From assembly GCA_030621275.1 (NCBI GenBank), contig JAUXHY010000029.1, forward strand, positions 1-9,044: a stretch of DNA of 9,044 bases, in the 5' to 3' direction. The notes under the pieces were generated by a model. It searched no databases, was not told the DNA's origin, and worked only from the letters and a program-made list of their open reading frames with translations. How positions within the stretch are numbered: position 1 is the first letter of the stretch; every line of letters starts with the position of its first letter. Shown one piece after another: positions 6,858 to 9,044 of this stretch. The stretch comes from a bacterium (lineage in GTDB: Bacteria; Fidelibacterota; Marinisomatia; Marinisomatales; JAHJCW01). The position numbers were made by a program, and so were the translations under genes.

Positions 6858-7832
6858 ATGAATGACGTACAATATCCTAAAGGTGCAATAAAGTGTTTGG
6901 ATAAGGGTTTTATCCGCCTTGTTGATTCAATGGGTAGTGATGATGCCATTGTGCAAGCAGCGCGGGTGAGTTATGGCAAAGGGACGACTAAAGTAAGTCG
7001 CGACCGCGGACTGATTCGTTATTTATTGCGTCATAGACATTCTACTCCATTTGAAATGGTAGAGTTAAAATTCCACGCAAAAATGCCAATATTCGTAGCA
7101 CGCCAATGGGTACGCCATCGCACAGCAAATATCAACGAATACAGTTTGCGCTATTCGGAAGCACAGCGCGACTTTTACATTCCGGAGAAAAAGGATATTC
7201 ATTTCCAAAGTCAATTCAATAAGCAGGGGCGCGACGACAGGGAAGTTCCACCGGAATTGAAATCGAAGGTCGTTGATTATTTTAATGAAATATCTGAAAA
7301 GACATTTGCAATTTATGATGAGTTGAACGAAGCCGGCATCGCGCGGGAATTAGCGCGCGGAATTTTACCGGTGAATTTATATACGGAGTGGTATTGGAAG
7401 AATGATTTACATAACATTTTCCATTTTTTGCGGTTGCGGATGGATGACCACGCGCAATATGAAATCCGTGTTTTTGCGGATGCAATGGCGGAGTTTGTGA
7501 AAAAGGTTGTACCACTTGCTTATGAGGCATTTGAAGATTATTCCATCAATGGAATGTATTTTTCAAAATTGGAACGAGAGTTGCTTTCTACAAAACTCCC
7601 GGCACGCGTTATTGATGATTTGAAAGACGAAGTTATTTATCGCATTGTTGCAAGTCTTAATGAAAATAATAATCGAGATGAAGCTGAATTGTATCATTTA
7701 TATCAGGAGAATGGTGGAATTGATTGTAATGATGATTTTAATATCAAATGGAAAGCCGGAAATATTGAACCCGATAATGTTTTTGAAATGCGGGAATTTT
7801 TATTGAAGCTTGAAGATTTAAAGAACAATTGA
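6858..7832 (+). CDS. thyX: Flavin-dependent thymidylate synthase ThyX, long form
   Basis: ThyX makes dTMP from dUMP using methylene-tetrahydrofolate, FAD and NADPH. The signature RHR-x7-S is complete at residues 86-96 (RHRTANINEYS), followed by LRYS at 97-100. The second substrate-binding segment LRLRMDDHAQYEIR lies at 191-204. The core ends near residue 243 (FSKLERELL), the usual ThyX size, but the protein runs to 324 residues, so about 80 residues are added at the C-terminus. They are charged and acidic (NNNRDEAELYHLYQ, then NGGIDCNDDFNIKW) with no motif that I recognise. Longer ThyX proteins of about 300 residues are known in some alphaproteobacteria. There is no SD; the ATG lies 8 bases after the CysQ-like stop, which suggests one mRNA. 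The central part (about 6955-7460) is richer in GC than the ends. No thyA is present in the window. Confidence 0.95.
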   Translation: MNDVQYPKGAIKCLDKGFIRLVDSMGSDDAIVQAARVSYGKGTTKVSRDRGLIRYLLRHRHSTPFEMVELKFHAKMPIFVARQWVRHRTANINEYSLRYSEAQRDFYIPEKKDIHFQSQFNKQGRDDREVPPELKSKVVDYFNEISEKTFAIYDELNEAGIARELARGILPVNLYTEWYWKNDLHNIFHFLRLRMDDHAQYEIRVFADAMAEFVKKVVPLAYEAFEDYSINGMYFSKLERELLSTKLPARVIDDLKDEVIYRIVASLNENNNRDEAELYHLYQENGGIDCNDDFNIKWKAGNIEPDNVFEMREFLLKLEDLKNN

Positions 7833-7920
7833 ACCATAAAGGCACGAAGAACACAAAAATTAATGAAAAAGATTTAAACCGTAGAGTACGCAAAGAACGC
7901 AAAGAAATAATTAGATAAAT
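7833..7920. repeat. Decayed short-period intergenic repeat (cacgaag / cgcaaag type)
   Basis: After the thyX stop the DNA reads as imperfect units of about nine bases: GGCACGAAGAACACAAA near 7841-7857, then ACGCAAAGA twice in tandem (7888-7896 and 7897-7905) preceded by GTAGAGT. I remember intergenic sequences of the same type (ACCACAAAGGCACGAAG..., AACCGCAGAG...CGCAAAG) in many unrelated bacterial genomes. Their reverse strand yields false small proteins ending in VFFVPLWF-like strings, and that very string appears here on the minus strand. It is non-coding; its function and origin are unknown. Confidence 0.6.
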
Positions 7921-8011
7921 AATCAATAATCAATAATCAATAGTCAATAGTCAATATTCAATAGTCAATATTCAATAGTCAATAGTCAATATTCAATAGT
8001 CAATTAGCAAT
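7921..8011. repeat. Heptamer tandem repeat abutting the radC start codon
   Basis: Twelve uninterrupted 7-base units with consensus ADTCAAT occupy 7921-8004. Only the second base varies, in the order A, A, A, G, G, T, G, T, G, G, T, G. A thirteenth, degenerate unit (TAGCAAT, 8005-8011) contributes the first two bases of the radC ATG. Because the unit is not a multiple of three and fills the whole ribosome-binding region, radC has no SD. Copy number changes by slippage would alter promoter spacing but not the protein. Confidence 0.92.
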
Positions 8012-8669
8012 GGGTCATAGACAAAGGTTACGGGAACGATTTCTAAATAGCGGTCTGCAGGGCTTCCATGATTATGAAGTTATCGAATTATTACTTACAC
8101 TTGGTACACCGCGTAAAGATTGTAAGCAAGTCGCAAAAGATGCTTTAGCCAAGTTTGGATCATTAAATGCAGTATTGGAAGCTGATCCAATTGAATTACA
8201 GAAAATTGATGGAATTGGTCAAAGTAATGTATTTGGATTAAAATTAACTCAAACAGTAGCACGCCGTTATTTGGCAGATCGTGTAATTGGACAAAACATC
8301 ATTACGTCATCTGATGAAGTTTTAGATTATTTAAAACACAATTTACGTGATAAGAAACAGGAGATATTTTCTGTAATATATCTAAACGGGCGTAACAATA
8401 TTACCGGCATGGAAGAATTATTTCACGGTTCGCTAACGACCTCCGCGGTTTATCCACGTGAAGTTGTAAAAAAGGTACTTAAACAAAATGCGGCTGCCAT
8501 AATTCTTATTCACAACCACCCAAGTGGGAATCTTAGTCCTAGTCAAGAAGATATCAAAATAACCAAAAAGTTAAAGGATGCTGTTGCCACCATTGATGTC
8601 AAAGTGCATGATCATTTAATTATTGCAGGAAATGATTACTACTCTTTTGCTGATAATAATCTAATTTAA
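8010..8669 (+). CDS. radC: RadC family JAB/MPN-domain protein
   Basis: This 219-residue RadC (normally about 220-230 residues) is complete. Residues 1-85 form the UPF0758-type N-terminal part with GHRQRLRERF at 2-11 and a helix-hairpin-helix motif around DGIGQSNVFGLKL (67-79). Residues 95-219 are the JAB/MPN domain, with the JAMM metal motif HNHPSG at 168-173, PSQED at 177-181 (Asp181 is the third ligand) and the preceding Glu likely at 135 or 136. RadC was named for a DNA repair role that later work questioned; its biochemical activity is still unsettled. The ATG at 8010 is supported by the conserved GHR segment right after it and by an in-frame stop at 7983. No SD is present because the heptamer repeat runs right up to the start. 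No terminator is evident after its stop. Confidence 0.94.
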   Translation: MGHRQRLRERFLNSGLQGFHDYEVIELLLTLGTPRKDCKQVAKDALAKFGSLNAVLEADPIELQKIDGIGQSNVFGLKLTQTVARRYLADRVIGQNIITSSDEVLDYLKHNLRDKKQEIFSVIYLNGRNNITGMEELFHGSLTTSAVYPREVVKKVLKQNAAAIILIHNHPSGNLSPSQEDIKITKKLKDAVATIDVKVHDHLIIAGNDYYSFADNNLI

Positions 8670-8711
8670 AATATTTCATTTCTCGTTCGGTTCAGCTTGC
8701 TACGGTGTTAA

Positions 8712-8749
8712 GTAAGTTGATAAATTTCACGCCAACATAATTAACTTAC
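8712..8749 (+). promoter_or_regulatory. Possible leader hairpin before the CitD-like gene
   Basis: GTAAGTTGA (8712-8720) pairs with TTAACTTAC (8741-8749) in nine pairs, one of them G-U, around a 20-base loop. The inner GTTG and CAAC (8731-8736 region) offer an alternative fold. The right arm ends one base before the weak AGG ribosome binding site (8750-8752), so the stem could influence translation, or it may be an operator. No T-run follows, so it is not a terminator. Confidence 0.3.
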
Positions 8750-8757
8750 AGGTAATA

Positions 8758-9044
8758 ATGGCAAAATCATTTATATCGGGTGCAAAAGGTGAAAGACCGC
8801 GTTCCGATCTCCGTGTAAAATATACACTATCAAAAGAACCGCTTTCGATTTTTGTTAAGAGTACTGTTGACACATTGTTTGGCAAAGCAATTAAGCAACA
8901 AGCCGAGGACATTTGTGGAGATTTACAAGTCCACACCGGTACAATTGAGATTGAAGATTTTGGAGCTTTGCCTTTTGTGATTGCCGCCCGCTTAGAAGCG
9001 GCGATAAAACAAGCTCATCCGGATTTACAGTTGGAATCTCTACC
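8758..9044 (+). CDS. CitD-like acyl-carrier domain protein (N-terminus, cut by window edge)
   Basis: The 95 codons seen are open to the right edge. The reading MAKSFISGAKGERPRSDLRV is followed by VKSTVDTLFGKAIKQQ and IEIEDFGALPFVIAARLEAAIKQAHP (roughly residues 61-86). This last block closely matches the citrate lyase gamma subunit CitD (EDxGALdxvixARLEA). In CitD a serine near the N-terminus carries the phosphoribosyl-dephospho-CoA group; here Ser16 in PRSDLRV aligns best with it. A free CitD is about 95-100 residues, so the gene should stop very soon. If it continues, it may be fused to a CitE-like citrate/malyl-CoA lyase domain, a fusion I vaguely recall from FCB-group genomes. The start ATG has only a weak AGG five bases upstream. 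The product could act in citrate or a related CoA-ester cleavage; no lyase subunits are visible to confirm this. Confidence 0.75.
   Translation, partial: MAKSFISGAKGERPRSDLRVKYTLSKEPLSIFVKSTVDTLFGKAIKQQAEDICGDLQVHTGTIEIEDFGALPFVIAARLEAAIKQAHPDLQLESL

Noticed and set aside
7744..7926. 60-residue minus-strand reading frame over the end of thyX and the repeat
   Set aside because: It is the reverse strand of the thyX 3' end and the cacgaag/cgcaaag repeat. Its FVFFVPLWF-like string is a known type of false protein from such repeats, and it lacks a ribosome binding site.
7921..8004. CRISPR array
   Set aside because: The units are 7 bases in direct tandem with no spacers, so this is a simple microsatellite-like array.
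8727..8936. 69-residue minus-strand reading frame
   Set aside because: It lies opposite the CitD-like coding sequence, whose protein matches a known family.

Overview
This 9 kb window is AT-rich bacterial chromosome carrying mostly housekeeping genes. Several features suggest the Bacteroidota/Chlorobi/Ignavibacteriota (FCB) group. One promoter matches the Bacteroidota pattern TTG-N21-TAnnTTTG. The RNase G has a Bacteroidota-like insertion in its S1 domain. Three of the genes lack a Shine-Dalgarno (SD) sequence. The small membrane protein resembles a family I remember as common in Bacteroidota. No phylogeny could be run, so this placement is an inference.

Layout from left to right: (1) 1-905, minus strand: the N-terminal 301 residues of an RNase E/G family ribonuclease (rng), running off the left edge. 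(2) 906-1293: a divergent intergenic region. Its right part holds a convincing SAM-II riboswitch aptamer followed by two mutually exclusive hairpins, the second of which looks like a terminator and also buries the metH ribosome binding site. (3) 1294-4956: a full-length cobalamin-dependent methionine synthase (metH) whose middle third is far richer in GC than its two ends. (4) 5059-6009: a two-gene unit of a six-helix membrane protein and a small winged-helix regulator, overlapping by 8 nt. A perfect inverted repeat sits on the -7 element of its promoter. (5) 6070-7832: a CysQ-like phosphatase and a long ThyX, 8 nt apart. (6) 7833-8009: an intergenic spacer made of a decayed 9-bp-periodic repeat and then 12 copies of a 7-bp tandem repeat ending at the radC start codon. 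(7) 8010-8669: radC. (8) 8758-9044: the start of a gene with a CitD-like (citrate lyase acyl-carrier) N-terminus, cut by the right edge.

Functionally, metH and thyX both draw on the folate one-carbon pool: MetH uses 5-methyl-tetrahydrofolate to make methionine, and ThyX uses methylene-tetrahydrofolate to make dTMP. The SAM-II element gives feedback from S-adenosylmethionine, the product downstream of methionine, onto metH. CysQ is usually linked to sulfate assimilation by removing 3'-phosphoadenosine 5'-phosphate, which fits loosely with methionine supply. RNase G, RadC and the CitD-like gene have no evident link to the others.

I found no tRNA, rRNA, CRISPR array, insertion sequence or phage gene. 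The most notable content is regulatory: the metH riboswitch with its expression platform, and the operator-like repeat controlling the membrane protein/winged-helix pair.
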